Source: Acidobacteriota bacterium (GTDB lineage: Bacteria > Acidobacteriota > Blastocatellia > Pyrinomonadales > Pyrinomonadaceae). Taken from it: a DNA stretch of 64,000 nt. The DNA lies in contig JAIVJV010000014.1 of assembly GCA_020199835.1 (NCBI GenBank), positions 40,613-104,612 of the forward strand, read 5' to 3'. The stretch's first letter is position 1. Every line of letters starts with the position of its first letter. Positions 52,024 to 60,340 of this stretch are shown one piece after another. The translations under genes and the position numbers were made by a program. The notes beneath the pieces were generated by a model. That model worked only from the letters and a program-made list of their open reading frames with translations, was not told where the DNA came from and did not search any database.

Positions 52024-53349
52024 ATGGGACATCTGAGCATCTTGAGCCGGGCTGAAATCGAAAGCATGGGCCCACCGACTCCGGAAGAGTTGTCAGAGAC
52101 TGGAGTCCACCAAGCGTTCCTTTGCGACCTCGCACTCAAACACGTTGCGATGCTGCCCGAACCAAGCACCGTCTCGGTGGCCGATCGGATGCGCCTGCCA
52201 CGGGCTCTCACCGAAGAGTTGCTCTACCACCTCTATCGCGAGAAGCTGATCGAGATGCGACTCCAGAGCGCCGTGGGCGCGACGCGCTACGCGATGTTGG
52301 ACCACGGTTGGGAACGCGTCGGGCGTCTCCAGCAGCAGAGCGGTTATTTAGGAGCTGCTCCTGTCTCGCTCGACGATTACGCACACATGATGCGGCTTCA
52401 GGCTGTACCGTCTCGCTCCGCGACCATGGAGAGCGTTCGCTCGGCGTTCAAAGATCTCGTGTTGCCCGACTCGTTGCTGACAACGCTCGGCTGCGTGATC
52501 AACTCGCGTTCCTCGCTCTTCCTGACGGGTCTTCCCGGCACGGGTAAAACAGCCGTCTCGGAAAGAATGAATGCAGCGCTTTCCGGCACGATCTGGATTC
52601 CCTACTCAGTCGAAGTAGACGGACAGATCATCCGCGTGTATGACGCGCACAACCATCAGGCAGTCCCGGAACACGATTCACTGATCGAACACGATCGTCG
52701 CTGGATTGAGATCGAACGCCCGCTCGTTATCGTCGCCGGTGAGTTGACCCTCGACAACACCGATTTGACTTGGTCCGAGGCAGCCAAGTTTTACGAAGCG
52801 CCGTTTCAGATGAAGGCCAACGGTGGCACGCTCGTGATCGACGACTTCGGCCGGCAACGCGTGTCACCTACGGACCTGCTCAACCGCTGGATTCTGCCGC
52901 TCGAAAAGCGAGTCGATTTCCTGACACTGCACAGCGGCAAGAAGATCGAAGTGCCGTTTGAAGAGCTCGTTGTTTTCTCGACGAATCTTGAAGAGCGCGA
53001 TCTCGTTGACGAAGCATTTCTCCGGCGCATGGGTTATCGCGCTCGCGTCGAGCCGCCCACGGCCAGCGCGTTCGTGGAGATCTTCAAGCGCACTGCCACC
53101 ACTCGCGGCATCGTTATTAACCAGGAGTGCATGGACCACATCCTTAGGAAGTACGTCGCTGAGAAGCGCGTCATGAAGGGATGTGAACCGCGCGATCTGC
53201 TTAACAAGGTTAGAGACGTCTGTTTGTTTGAAGGACGCCCCGCACAGTTGACTCCCGAGCTGATCGATACGGCCTGGGGCAACTACTTCGGCACGTCGCA
53301 CGGCTTCGCGCCCGATCAGACGCACTTTGAATTGGCGAAAACCGCCTGA
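52024..53349 (+). CDS. AAA+ ATPase linked to the Tad locus
   Basis: 441 residues. The N-terminal ~130 residues resemble two winged-helix turns (LCDLALKHVAMLPEPSTVSV, TEELLYHLYREKLIEMRLQS). The AAA+ core has Walker A GLPGTGKT (169-176), Walker B GGTLVIDDFG, sensor LVVFSTNLEERD and an Arg-rich box LRRMGYRARV. No membrane segment. Start ATG 52024 follows GGGAG by 9 nt. It is the 35-nt downstream neighbour of tadD. Function unknown; perhaps remodelling or control of the pilus machine. Confidence 0.8.
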   Translation: MGHLSILSRAEIESMGPPTPEELSETGVHQAFLCDLALKHVAMLPEPSTVSVADRMRLPRALTEELLYHLYREKLIEMRLQSAVGATRYAMLDHGWERVGRLQQQSGYLGAAPVSLDDYAHMMRLQAVPSRSATMESVRSAFKDLVLPDSLLTTLGCVINSRSSLFLTGLPGTGKTAVSERMNAALSGTIWIPYSVEVDGQIIRVYDAHNHQAVPEHDSLIEHDRRWIEIERPLVIVAGELTLDNTDLTWSEAAKFYEAPFQMKANGGTLVIDDFGRQRVSPTDLLNRWILPLEKRVDFLTLHSGKKIEVPFEELVVFSTNLEERDLVDEAFLRRMGYRARVEPPTASAFVEIFKRTATTRGIVINQECMDHILRKYVAEKRVMKGCEPRDLLNKVRDVCLFEGRPAQLTPELIDTAWGNYFGTSHGFAPDQTHFELAKTA

Positions 53350-53363
53350 TTTTTTTGCAAGTG

Positions 53364-54311
53364 ATGACGAGTGCGGCTCGCATAATCGGGGTGTTCATAG
53401 TTTGCCTGCTAATCTGGCAACCGGCCGAAGCTGTATTCGGCCAAACTGACACTCCAGCGCCACCTCCCGGTGCAACGCGGCATCAGATCACCCTCCTCGA
53501 CGGTCGCACCTTCGAGGTCGATGAAGTCTGGCAACAGGGTGACGAGCTCTGGTATCGCAACGGCAACATCTCCAAAGGTATAGCTGCCTCGTCCATAAAA
53601 AAGCACGGCCCTCTCGCGGTCAAAGCCCCTCCAGCCAAAGCCGTGGCCCCCGGAGCCGTCGCTCCCAAGCCCTTGACGCCACCTGAGCCCCTCGCAATCT
53701 GGATTTATTTAAACGGCGGCGCTCGCGTTCGCGTCGACGAAGTTAACGAAACAACCGACGGCGCCTGGTACAAACGCGGCAATTTACAGATGTTTTTGGA
53801 GCGCGAGCGGATCGCCCGTATTGAACGCGGACAGCCCGAGACCGCTGCCCCGGCCTGGCGTCAGGGCGGCTGGACCTCCGGAAATGACCGTATTGATCAT
53901 TTAATAAAGATTAACGCTGCCCGGTTCGGGATTGACCCGTACCTGGTGTTTTGCGTGATCGAGCAGGAATCGCAGTTCAAGACGTTCGCGCGGAGCCATA
54001 AAGGCGCCCAGGGATTGATGCAGTTGATGCCCGGGACCGCACGCCGTCTCGGGGTACGACGCCCCTACGATCCGGCGGAAAACATCATGGGTGGCACGCG
54101 TTATTTGAAGGAACTGATGACGATGTTCAACGGCCGGGTTGATCTGGTCCTGGCGAGTTATAATGCGGGCGAAGGGGCCGTAATGAAGTATGGACGCAAC
54201 GTTCCGCCCTATCGCGAGACTCGCGAATACGTGAAGAAGATCGGTAAGCGATACGGGATTGACGGCCGCAAGCCTCAGGAAGAGAACGACGTACCGGTTC
54301 CGCAGCGATAG
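53364..54311 (+). CDS. Lytic transglycosylase with two WYRRG-type domains
   Basis: 315 residues from ATG 53364 (in-frame TTG 53355 and GTG 53361 also possible). Signal peptide IIGVFIVCLLIWQPAEAVFG. Two copies of the short beta module lie at residues 40-81 (DGRTFEVDEVWQQ, ELWYRNGNI) and 111-154 (RVRVDEVNETTDGAWYKRGN). The SLT domain spans ~175-305 with catalytic Glu202 in VIEQESQF, GAQGLMQLMPGTA and LASYNAGEGAV. It cleaves glycan strands of peptidoglycan, plausibly opening the wall for the Tad fibre. Confidence 0.9.
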   Translation: MTSAARIIGVFIVCLLIWQPAEAVFGQTDTPAPPPGATRHQITLLDGRTFEVDEVWQQGDELWYRNGNISKGIAASSIKKHGPLAVKAPPAKAVAPGAVAPKPLTPPEPLAIWIYLNGGARVRVDEVNETTDGAWYKRGNLQMFLERERIARIERGQPETAAPAWRQGGWTSGNDRIDHLIKINAARFGIDPYLVFCVIEQESQFKTFARSHKGAQGLMQLMPGTARRLGVRRPYDPAENIMGGTRYLKELMTMFNGRVDLVLASYNAGEGAVMKYGRNVPPYRETREYVKKIGKRYGIDGRKPQEENDVPVPQR

Positions 54312-54340
54312 AAGGTCTACGAAGAAAGCAGGGTGACACG

Positions 54341-55090
54341 ATGAAATCATTCGCAGCTCGTATTCTCTTTTCCGTCTCCCTCGTCTTGATGCTCTCCCTG
54401 GCTGGATTGGCCCAAACCAACCAGTCGCAAAAGACGCTCAACAATGCCGCCGTCGTCAAACTTGCCAAAGCCGGCTTCAAAGAAAAAACGATCATTTCGA
54501 TCATCAACAGCCGCATGCCGAATTTCGATCTCTCGCCCGATCGAATGATCGATCTCAAGAAAAACGGCGTTACCGAAAAAGTGATCATTGCCATGCTCGC
54601 TCGCCAGGAAGGCATGGATCCTTTCGACGATGAGTCGTGGGCCGATGAAGAGTTCATGAGCAAGGGTCTGGATCCGAAAACGGGGAACCCACGCGCTAAC
54701 AACAACAGCGCGGGAGGCACTGACGATCCCGGCACAAACATTTTCGGCTCGAGCGGCGGCGTCAAAGGCCGCAGTGAGTCAAACATGGGCAATGGCGGCG
54801 TCAATAACGACATCGTGACCACTGGCAGCGCGACCGTGCGCCTGATCAAGCCACCGGTCGAAGCAGGCGCACCCGGCTCGGCAAAACTCGAAAAGACCAA
54901 GAGCCTGACGAATGAAGCTATCGTCGAACTCGTGGAAGCAGGCTTCTCCGAAGGCACGATTATCCGCCGCATCGAACAATCGCCGGTGGAGTTTGATCTG
55001 ACCGCAAGCAAGCTCGACGACATGCGCAAGCGCCGCGTCAGCGATAAAGTGATCGCCGCGATGAAGGCCGCCATGGGCGAGGATAAGTAA
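54341..55090 (+). CDS. Secreted protein with two copies of a helical repeat domain
   Basis: 249 residues, signal peptide LFSVSLVLMLSLAGLAQ. Copy 1 (33-89): NNAAVVKLAKAGFKEKTIIS, DLKKNGVTEKVIIAML. Copy 2 (189-244): TNEAIVELVEAGFSEGTIIR, DMRKRRVSDKVIAAMK. A Gly/Asn-rich linker joins them. The same unit is in the 38956 protein. I know this unit as common in acidobacterial secreted proteins but not its function. 29 nt after the transglycosylase. Confidence 0.8.
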   Translation: MKSFAARILFSVSLVLMLSLAGLAQTNQSQKTLNNAAVVKLAKAGFKEKTIISIINSRMPNFDLSPDRMIDLKKNGVTEKVIIAMLARQEGMDPFDDESWADEEFMSKGLDPKTGNPRANNNSAGGTDDPGTNIFGSSGGVKGRSESNMGNGGVNNDIVTTGSATVRLIKPPVEAGAPGSAKLEKTKSLTNEAIVELVEAGFSEGTIIRRIEQSPVEFDLTASKLDDMRKRRVSDKVIAAMKAAMGEDK

Positions 55091-55108
55091 ACAACAGAGG
55101 AAGAATTT

Positions 55109-56251
55109 ATGAGAGTAAATCGTTTCCTGTTGTTTTTTACTTGTGCTGCGCTCCTGTTTTCCGTAGCGGCGAGTGCTCAGCGTAAGACTCAACAACAACG
55201 CACCACACCTAAACCGAAATCCACGGCAAAGCCGGCCGCGCCGCAGAAACCGCAATCGGCGCTGGAAGCGATGGGACCGCCACCGCCAGTGCCGGCGCTC
55301 AAGAAACAACCCGAACAGGAAGTCAGCCCCGGCGACGTCGTTTCGGTGGACACGACCGAAGTCATGTTTCCGGTGACGGTGCGCGACGCGTCAGGCCGTC
55401 TCATCAACGACTTAACTCGCAACGACTTTCGCGTTTACGAAGACAATCGCCTGCAACCGCTGAGCGATCTGGCGTTGCGGCAAGTGCCGGTCGATGTGGT
55501 GTTGATGGTGGACGCTTCGTCGTCAGTCGCGAGCAACCTCGACGACTTTCGGCGCGCGGCGGAAGGATTCGCCGCCCGGCTGCAAGCAGACGATCGTATC
55601 AGCCTGATCAAGTTCGACGATCGGGTAGAACTTTTGCAGGATTGGACCAAGAGCCGTTTTCAGCTGAAGCGCGCGTTGAATCGTATCGAACCGGGCATGT
55701 TCACGCGTTTCAACGACGCGTTGCTACTGGCCTCGCGCGAACAGTTCGCAGCGGCGGCGAAGTCGCGCCGCGCCGTCATCGTTTTGTCTGACGGCATCGA
55801 TAGCGGTCGTGGCTCGGCTAATCTCGAGGCCGCATTGCAAGCTTTGATTCAGGCGCAAGTGACCGTCTACGTCGTCAGCAATACGGAGATCTCGCGCGCC
55901 AACAAACGCGCCGAACTCGACCAGCTTCTCGGTTCGACCGGTGGCGCGGCACAGTTCAACCAACTGCGGATCGAGGATCTGCGCGAAGGTTTGCGCGTGC
56001 TCGACCGCAGCGAACAGAACCTCGCCCAACTGGCGCAGGCGACCGGCGGCCGGCTTTACAGACCAACGACTTTCAATGCGTTGGAATCGACCTACGCCGA
56101 GGTCGCGGATGAATTGAGACATCAATACGCGCTGTACTTTTCTCCTATGAATAAAGCGCGCGACGGCAGTTTTCGCCGCATACGCGTGGAGACTACGAAC
56201 CCGGCTCACAAGCCACATACTCGCGTCGGTTATTTCGCACCAAAGACATAA
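55109..56251 (+). CDS. Secreted VWA-domain protein (acidobacterial type)
   Basis: 380 residues: signal peptide FLLFFTCAALLFSVAASAQ, basic Gln/Thr/Pro spacer, then an Ig-like lead (MFPVTVRDASGRLINDL, FRVYEDNRLQPLSDLAL). The VWA domain (~127-330) has an intact-looking MIDAS DASSS at 135-139 and VIVLSDGIDSG. A C-terminal part ends KPHTRVGYFAPKT. Matches the architecture of the VWFA-related acidobacterial family. Binds protein ligands by metal; probably surface or periplasmic. 18 nt after the preceding gene. Confidence 0.88.
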   Translation: MRVNRFLLFFTCAALLFSVAASAQRKTQQQRTTPKPKSTAKPAAPQKPQSALEAMGPPPPVPALKKQPEQEVSPGDVVSVDTTEVMFPVTVRDASGRLINDLTRNDFRVYEDNRLQPLSDLALRQVPVDVVLMVDASSSVASNLDDFRRAAEGFAARLQADDRISLIKFDDRVELLQDWTKSRFQLKRALNRIEPGMFTRFNDALLLASREQFAAAAKSRRAVIVLSDGIDSGRGSANLEAALQALIQAQVTVYVVSNTEISRANKRAELDQLLGSTGGAAQFNQLRIEDLREGLRVLDRSEQNLAQLAQATGGRLYRPTTFNALESTYAEVADELRHQYALYFSPMNKARDGSFRRIRVETTNPAHKPHTRVGYFAPKT

Positions 56252-56257
56252 GAATCC

Positions 56258-56818
56258 GTGTTAGCCGTTTGCAAAAAACTTGCCCCTTCACTCTTCATCG
56301 TGCTTTGCGCTTTTGTATGCACGCAAGCGCAAGAGAAAATCACCATCGTTCTGAAGAATGATGCTCGACCGCTGGTCGTTGACGAGGTCTCAGAGGCGAC
56401 AGACGGTTTTTGGTACAAGCGCGGAAACGTCACCACCTTTCTGGATCGTGAACGCGTAGCGCGCGTTGAGTATCCCAAGCCACCCGAAGCGGAAAAACCC
56501 GCCGAACCGCTGCAAGGAAACGGCAAGTGGCGGCTTGCTGACGCCCAAAAGATCCAGGATTTCTTTGTTGCCAGGTTCAAAAAACCATTGCCGACAACGG
56601 CGTTCGGACAGTCAGACCTTCATACTCGTTGGGGCCTGGACCATCGCAATGGTATCGACGTCGGAATACATCCCGACAGCACGGAAGGGCGCGCGCTGAT
56701 TGAGTTCCTGCGCAGCGAATCGATTCCCTTTCTGGCCTTTCGCGGTCCTGTTCCCGGCGTGGCCACCGGCCCTCACATCCATATTGGAAACAGATCACCG
56801 AGAGTTTCCGGCCGCTAA
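56258..56818 (+). CDS. Secreted WYRRG-domain protein with M15-like peptidase end
   Basis: 186 residues, GTG start 6 nt after the VWA gene. Signal peptide LAPSLFIVLCAFVCTQAQ. WYRRG-type module at 27-72 (VVDEVSEATDGFWYKRGNVT, FLDRERVARVEY). The C-terminal domain (~95-180) has LHTRWGLDHRNGIDVGIHPD and PVPGVATGPHIHIG. The arrangement H122, D134 and H173/H175 resembles zinc-dependent M15 D,D-peptidases acting on peptidoglycan. Assignment is by motif only, but cell-wall targeting fits the transglycosylase next door. Confidence 0.7.
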   Translation: MLAVCKKLAPSLFIVLCAFVCTQAQEKITIVLKNDARPLVVDEVSEATDGFWYKRGNVTTFLDRERVARVEYPKPPEAEKPAEPLQGNGKWRLADAQKIQDFFVARFKKPLPTTAFGQSDLHTRWGLDHRNGIDVGIHPDSTEGRALIEFLRSESIPFLAFRGPVPGVATGPHIHIGNRSPRVSGR

Positions 56819-56862
56819 CTGATTTCAATCGTTTTCTGCACTTTTTAAGAGGTAATTACACT

Positions 56863-57072
56863 ATGAAGTTCATCGAGTTCGCCCATCCCGAGGGCGGCAG
56901 ATTTCTGGTCAATATCGATCACATCACCAGCGCCCACTATCGCGCGGGCGACGGCGAAGTTAAGACCCGCCTCGGTCTGGATCTCGATAATCGACAGAAC
57001 GATGTCATCATCTTCGGCGAGGAAGCGGATCGCACGTGGAAGATGCTGCAACGGTTGCTTGGGGAGAGTTAG
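56863..57072 (+). CDS. Small uncharacterised protein (69 aa)
   Basis: 69 residues, mixed beta/alpha: MKFIEFAHPEGGRFLVNIDH, VIIFGEEADRTWKMLQRLLG. It recalls FlbD-like small proteins in layout (strand, Asn-Ile-Asp, C-terminal helix), but identity is not clear. AAGAGG lies 9 nt before the ATG and the TTG start of the kinase comes immediately after its stop, so both are translated from one mRNA. Confidence 0.7.
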   Translation: MKFIEFAHPEGGRFLVNIDHITSAHYRAGDGEVKTRLGLDLDNRQNDVIIFGEEADRTWKMLQRLLGES

Positions 57073-58770
57073 TTGATCTTTAAGGATTCACTTTCCGAAC
57101 AGTGGATCGACCTGCGTCTGATCGCGGGCATGCGCGTCGTGCTTGGGACTTCGGCTCTGCTGATTTCCATGCTCGGCTCCGTTCAGCCCCGCTTGTGGTC
57201 CGTATCGACCAATATGACGCTCGTTCTCTACTGCCTGTACGGCCTGGTTATTTATCACCTATCGGTACGGCGCAATCCGGTCGCTGCTCACAGGATCATT
57301 CCGTGGCTTGATCTACTCTGGTATTTGCCGCTCATCGCGTTTGCGTTCAGCAACGGCAGCAACGGCGTCTTCTACTACTTCTTTTTCTTTTCGATTGTCG
57401 TCGCGTCTTTCAACTGGGGACTCACGGCCGGATTGCAGCTAACACTCGCTTCCGCCGTGATCTACACGGCTATTGCGCTGCTGATGACCATCCAACGCCA
57501 ACAATCGATTCGGCTCAACCATCTTTTGATGGCGCCAATTGGCCTGCTGACGTTTGGCTACATCATCGCGCGCTGGGGCGGCTATCACACAGAACTGAAA
57601 AACCGGCTGAAGCTGTTGAAAGACGTTACCGTTTTTTCTAACCCGCGCTACGGCATCGATCGCACCATCAAGGCGATTCTCGAAAGTATTCGCGCTTTCT
57701 ACGATGCCGAAGCGTGCCTGCTGGTAATTCCCGGCAAGCCCGGCGCTGAGAGCTATCAAATGTATCGCGTGACACGCGACACGACGCCGAGCCGATCAGC
57801 ACCACCTGAGATCGGGCGTGAAGCCGCCGCGCAGTTTCTCGAACCGTCGTTGGACCATGCCGTGATCTATCACCGCAACAGTTCTTCACAGACTCGTCTC
57901 TTTGATGTAAAAGCCAGGACCTTCTCCGAAACCGACTCGACGAACACCGACAAAATTGCTGGAATGCTCGACGCCCAGCGTTACCTCTCGATGCCGGTTT
58001 ACTATCGTCATCAACCAGTCGGACGCATGTATATCCTCAACGGTCCAACTCGCATCGACGCGCCCGACATGGAGTTTTTCTTGCAGTTGATGGACCACGT
58101 CACTCCCGTGATGGAAAACATCCGCCTCATTGACAATCTCGCTTCCGACGCCGCGGAACAGGAACGAAGGCGCATCGCGCACGACATTCACGACAGTGTT
58201 ATTCAACCCTATCTCGGCTTGCAGTTTGGACTCGCCGCGCTCGACCAGAAACTCGAAGCGGGCAACACCGCCATCCGCGGCAACATCCAGGAACTGTTAG
58301 AGCTGACAAATATCGAACTCACTGAGCTGCGACGTTTCGTGTGGGGTTTGCGGGCGGGCGAAGAACGAATGGACGTGCTGTTGCCCGCGATCGAACGTTA
58401 CGCCGAACGGTTCTCGCTCGTGACCGGCATCAAGGTTGATGTCGAAGCGCGTGGCAAAGTGAAGGTGAACGATCGTTTGGCAGCGGAACTGTTTCAGATC
58501 GTGGCGGAAGGTTTGAGCAACGTGAGGCGTCACGCCTTTTGTCGCGACGCGCGGGTTGAGATATCGTGTAAAGACAGTTCGCTGCTGTTGCAGATTAAAA
58601 ACAGCCGGCCGCGCGCCAATCCTGAAGCTGAGCGCGCCGACGGCAATGAAAGCGTAAAACCTTTCCGGCCGCACTCGATTGCGGAACGAGCGGCTTCCCT
58701 CGGTGGCGATACACATGTGTTCGTCGATGAAAAGGATTACACGGTTGTAAGTATCGGCATCCCGCTCTAA
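57073..58770 (+). CDS. NarL-type sensor histidine kinase with atypical ATPase
   Basis: 565 residues, TTG start directly after the 69-aa gene with GGGGAG upstream. Five to six membrane helices in residues ~15-170, a GAF-like domain (~195-350), and a HisKA_3 box RRRIAHDIHDSVIQPYLG with His370. The ATPase domain has the N-box ELFQIVAEGLSNVRRHA. Where a G1 box DxGxG should be the sequence reads QIKNSRPR, and the G2 region is RPHSIAERAASLGG. ATP binding may be unusual. Likely partner of the response regulators behind it. Confidence 0.88.
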   Translation: MIFKDSLSEQWIDLRLIAGMRVVLGTSALLISMLGSVQPRLWSVSTNMTLVLYCLYGLVIYHLSVRRNPVAAHRIIPWLDLLWYLPLIAFAFSNGSNGVFYYFFFFSIVVASFNWGLTAGLQLTLASAVIYTAIALLMTIQRQQSIRLNHLLMAPIGLLTFGYIIARWGGYHTELKNRLKLLKDVTVFSNPRYGIDRTIKAILESIRAFYDAEACLLVIPGKPGAESYQMYRVTRDTTPSRSAPPEIGREAAAQFLEPSLDHAVIYHRNSSSQTRLFDVKARTFSETDSTNTDKIAGMLDAQRYLSMPVYYRHQPVGRMYILNGPTRIDAPDMEFFLQLMDHVTPVMENIRLIDNLASDAAEQERRRIAHDIHDSVIQPYLGLQFGLAALDQKLEAGNTAIRGNIQELLELTNIELTELRRFVWGLRAGEERMDVLLPAIERYAERFSLVTGIKVDVEARGKVKVNDRLAAELFQIVAEGLSNVRRHAFCRDARVEISCKDSSLLLQIKNSRPRANPEAERADGNESVKPFRPHSIAERAASLGGDTHVFVDEKDYTVVSIGIPL

Positions 58771-58783
58771 AGAAAACCTCATC

Positions 58784-59452
58784 ATGACTGACCGGCCCCC
58801 TATTACCATCATGATCGTCGATGACCACGTCGTCATCCGCAGCGGACTGCGCATGTTGATCGAGCACGATCAACAAATGCGCGTGGTGGCGATGGCTGGA
58901 AACCAGCAGGAAGCACTCGAGCGCGCCGCGAGTGAAAAGCCGGACGTGATCATTCTCGATCTGCTGTTGGGCGACGAAGATGCGTTAACGTTTTTGCCGG
59001 AACTCTGCGAGGCGAGTCCGGGATCGCGTGTGCTGGTTTTGACCGGGGTGCAGAATCCTGACTCGCACCGGCGCGCAATCCGTCGCGGAGCGATGGGCAT
59101 CGTCCTCAAAGAACACGCCGCCGACCAACTACTCAAAGCAATCAAAAAGGTTTACGAAGGTGAAGTCTGGATCGAGCGTTCGATGATGGGCAGCATGATT
59201 CAGGAGTTGAACAAGCCGACTCTGCTCGATCCGGAGGTCGCCAAGATCCAATCACTGACCGAACGCGAACGCGAAGTGATCGCCCTCATCGGCGAGGGTT
59301 TGAAAAACAAGCAAGTAGGCGAACGTTTGTTCATCAGCGAAACGACGGTAACCCACCACCTCAGTTCCGTCTTTTCCAAGCTCGAAGTCTCCGATCGGCT
59401 CGAACTAATCATCTACGCCTTCCGTCACGGCCTCGCAAAAATGCCCAAATAG
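58784..59452 (+). CDS. NarL/FixJ-family response regulator 1
   Basis: 222 residues. Receiver: IMIVDDHVVIRSGLRML with acidic D13/D14, phospho-acceptor Asp59 in VIILDLLLG, Thr in VLTGVQ, Lys in VLKEHAADQLL. LuxR-type HTH (~155-215): SLTEREREVIALIGEGLKNK, LFISETTVTHHLSSVFSKL. All phosphorylation residues present. 13 nt after the kinase, so the cognate pair. The stop lies in a palindrome (59441-59458). Confidence 0.94.
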   Translation: MTDRPPITIMIVDDHVVIRSGLRMLIEHDQQMRVVAMAGNQQEALERAASEKPDVIILDLLLGDEDALTFLPELCEASPGSRVLVLTGVQNPDSHRRAIRRGAMGIVLKEHAADQLLKAIKKVYEGEVWIERSMMGSMIQELNKPTLLDPEVAKIQSLTEREREVIALIGEGLKNKQVGERLFISETTVTHHLSSVFSKLEVSDRLELIIYAFRHGLAKMPK

Positions 59453-59458
59453 GGGCAT
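59441..59458 (+). promoter_or_regulatory. Palindrome at the end of regulator 1
   Basis: ATGCCC-aaatag-GGGCAT, perfect 6-bp arms spanning the stop codon. Its TGCC..GGGCA half-sites match the two sites upstream of the next regulator genes. Could be an operator or a weak terminator. Confidence 0.35.
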
Positions 59459-59503
59459 TCAGCAGAATCGTGCCACGAGCTGCCGCTTAAAATCCTAAAT
59501 TCC

Positions 59504-59520
59504 TGCCATACAAATGGGCA
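59504..59520 (+). promoter_or_regulatory. Putative operator upstream of regulator 2
   Basis: TGCCA, then TACAAA, then TGGGCA: half-sites TGCC and GGCA in inverted orientation, in the longer shared word TTCCTGCCA (59500-) ... AAATGGGCA. The same word precedes regulator 3 (60341). A perfect palindrome CCGTTGCAACGG follows at 59528-59539, 27 nt before the start codon. Confidence 0.45.
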
Positions 59521-59565
59521 TTGATTCCCGTTGCAACGGATTAGCAGCAGACCGACTATCCTTGA

Positions 59566-60243
59566 ATGGAACCTGCTCCCGAGAAAATTCGGATCCTCAT
59601 CATCGACGACCAACTCGTGGTCCGCGAAGGACTGCGTCTGTTAATCGAGAATCATCCCGGAATAAAGATCTCCGCGATGGTAAGCACGCTCGCCGACGCT
59701 CTGGAGATAATCGCGCGCCAACCTTTCGACCTGATCATTCTCAATTTGGAACTCGGCGGGTCCAGCGCGTTGTCTGTGATTCCCAAGTTGCGCGAAACTG
59801 CAGGCAAAGCACGCGTGCTCGCACTGACAGGCGTGCGCGATTCAGAGACGCACAAAAAAGCGGTACAACTCGGCGCCATGGGTGTTGTGCTGAAGGAAGA
59901 CGCGGCCGAGTTACTGATCAAAGCAATTGAGAAAGTTTATCTCGGCGAAGTTTGGCTGGATCGCCTGAGTCTCGGAAGCTTGCTCTGGCAGTTAACCAGT
60001 ACTGTCAATGAGTCGGTTGACCCTCAACGACGAAAGATAGCGACTCTCACCGAGCGAGAACGCGAAGTCATCACGCTAATCGCACAAGGCCTTAAGAACA
60101 AACAGATTGCGGAGCGGCTCTTCATCAGCCAAACGACCGTCACTCATCACCTCAGCTCGATTTACGCGAAACTCGGCGTGACGGACCGGCTGGAACTCGT
60201 TGTCTACGCTTTCGCAAACAAACTCGCGAAACTGCCCGAATAG
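59566..60243 (+). CDS. NarL-family regulator 2 with Asn in place of phospho-acceptor Asp
   Basis: 225 residues, clearly a duplicate of regulator 1 (shared LTEREREVI.LI..GLKNKQ, TTVTHHLSS, DRLEL). Acidic pocket IIDDQ (D14, D15), Thr and Lys (VVLKEDAAELL) are present, but the acceptor position reads LIILNLELG, Asn60 instead of Asp. It probably cannot be phosphorylated in the normal way. LuxR HTH is intact. A repressor, decoy or constitutively shaped regulator is possible. Confidence 0.9.
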   Translation: MEPAPEKIRILIIDDQLVVREGLRLLIENHPGIKISAMVSTLADALEIIARQPFDLIILNLELGGSSALSVIPKLRETAGKARVLALTGVRDSETHKKAVQLGAMGVVLKEDAAELLIKAIEKVYLGEVWLDRLSLGSLLWQLTSTVNESVDPQRRKIATLTEREREVITLIAQGLKNKQIAERLFISQTTVTHHLSSIYAKLGVTDRLELVVYAFANKLAKLPE

Positions 60244-60340
60244 CTATTGTCGCGGGCACTGGGACCCAGAATTCCGCCGCTGCGGCTCACACCGCCGGCA
60301 GGATCCTGCCATTCAGCGTTAGTCGAAAACTGTTATTTCC

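Noticed and set aside
52024..56251. MoxR-VWA chaperone pair (AAA+ ATPase plus VWA protein)
   Set aside because: The VWA protein has a signal peptide and so lies outside the cytoplasm, and the AAA+ protein has a winged-helix-like N-terminus unlike MoxR. A direct pair is unlikely.
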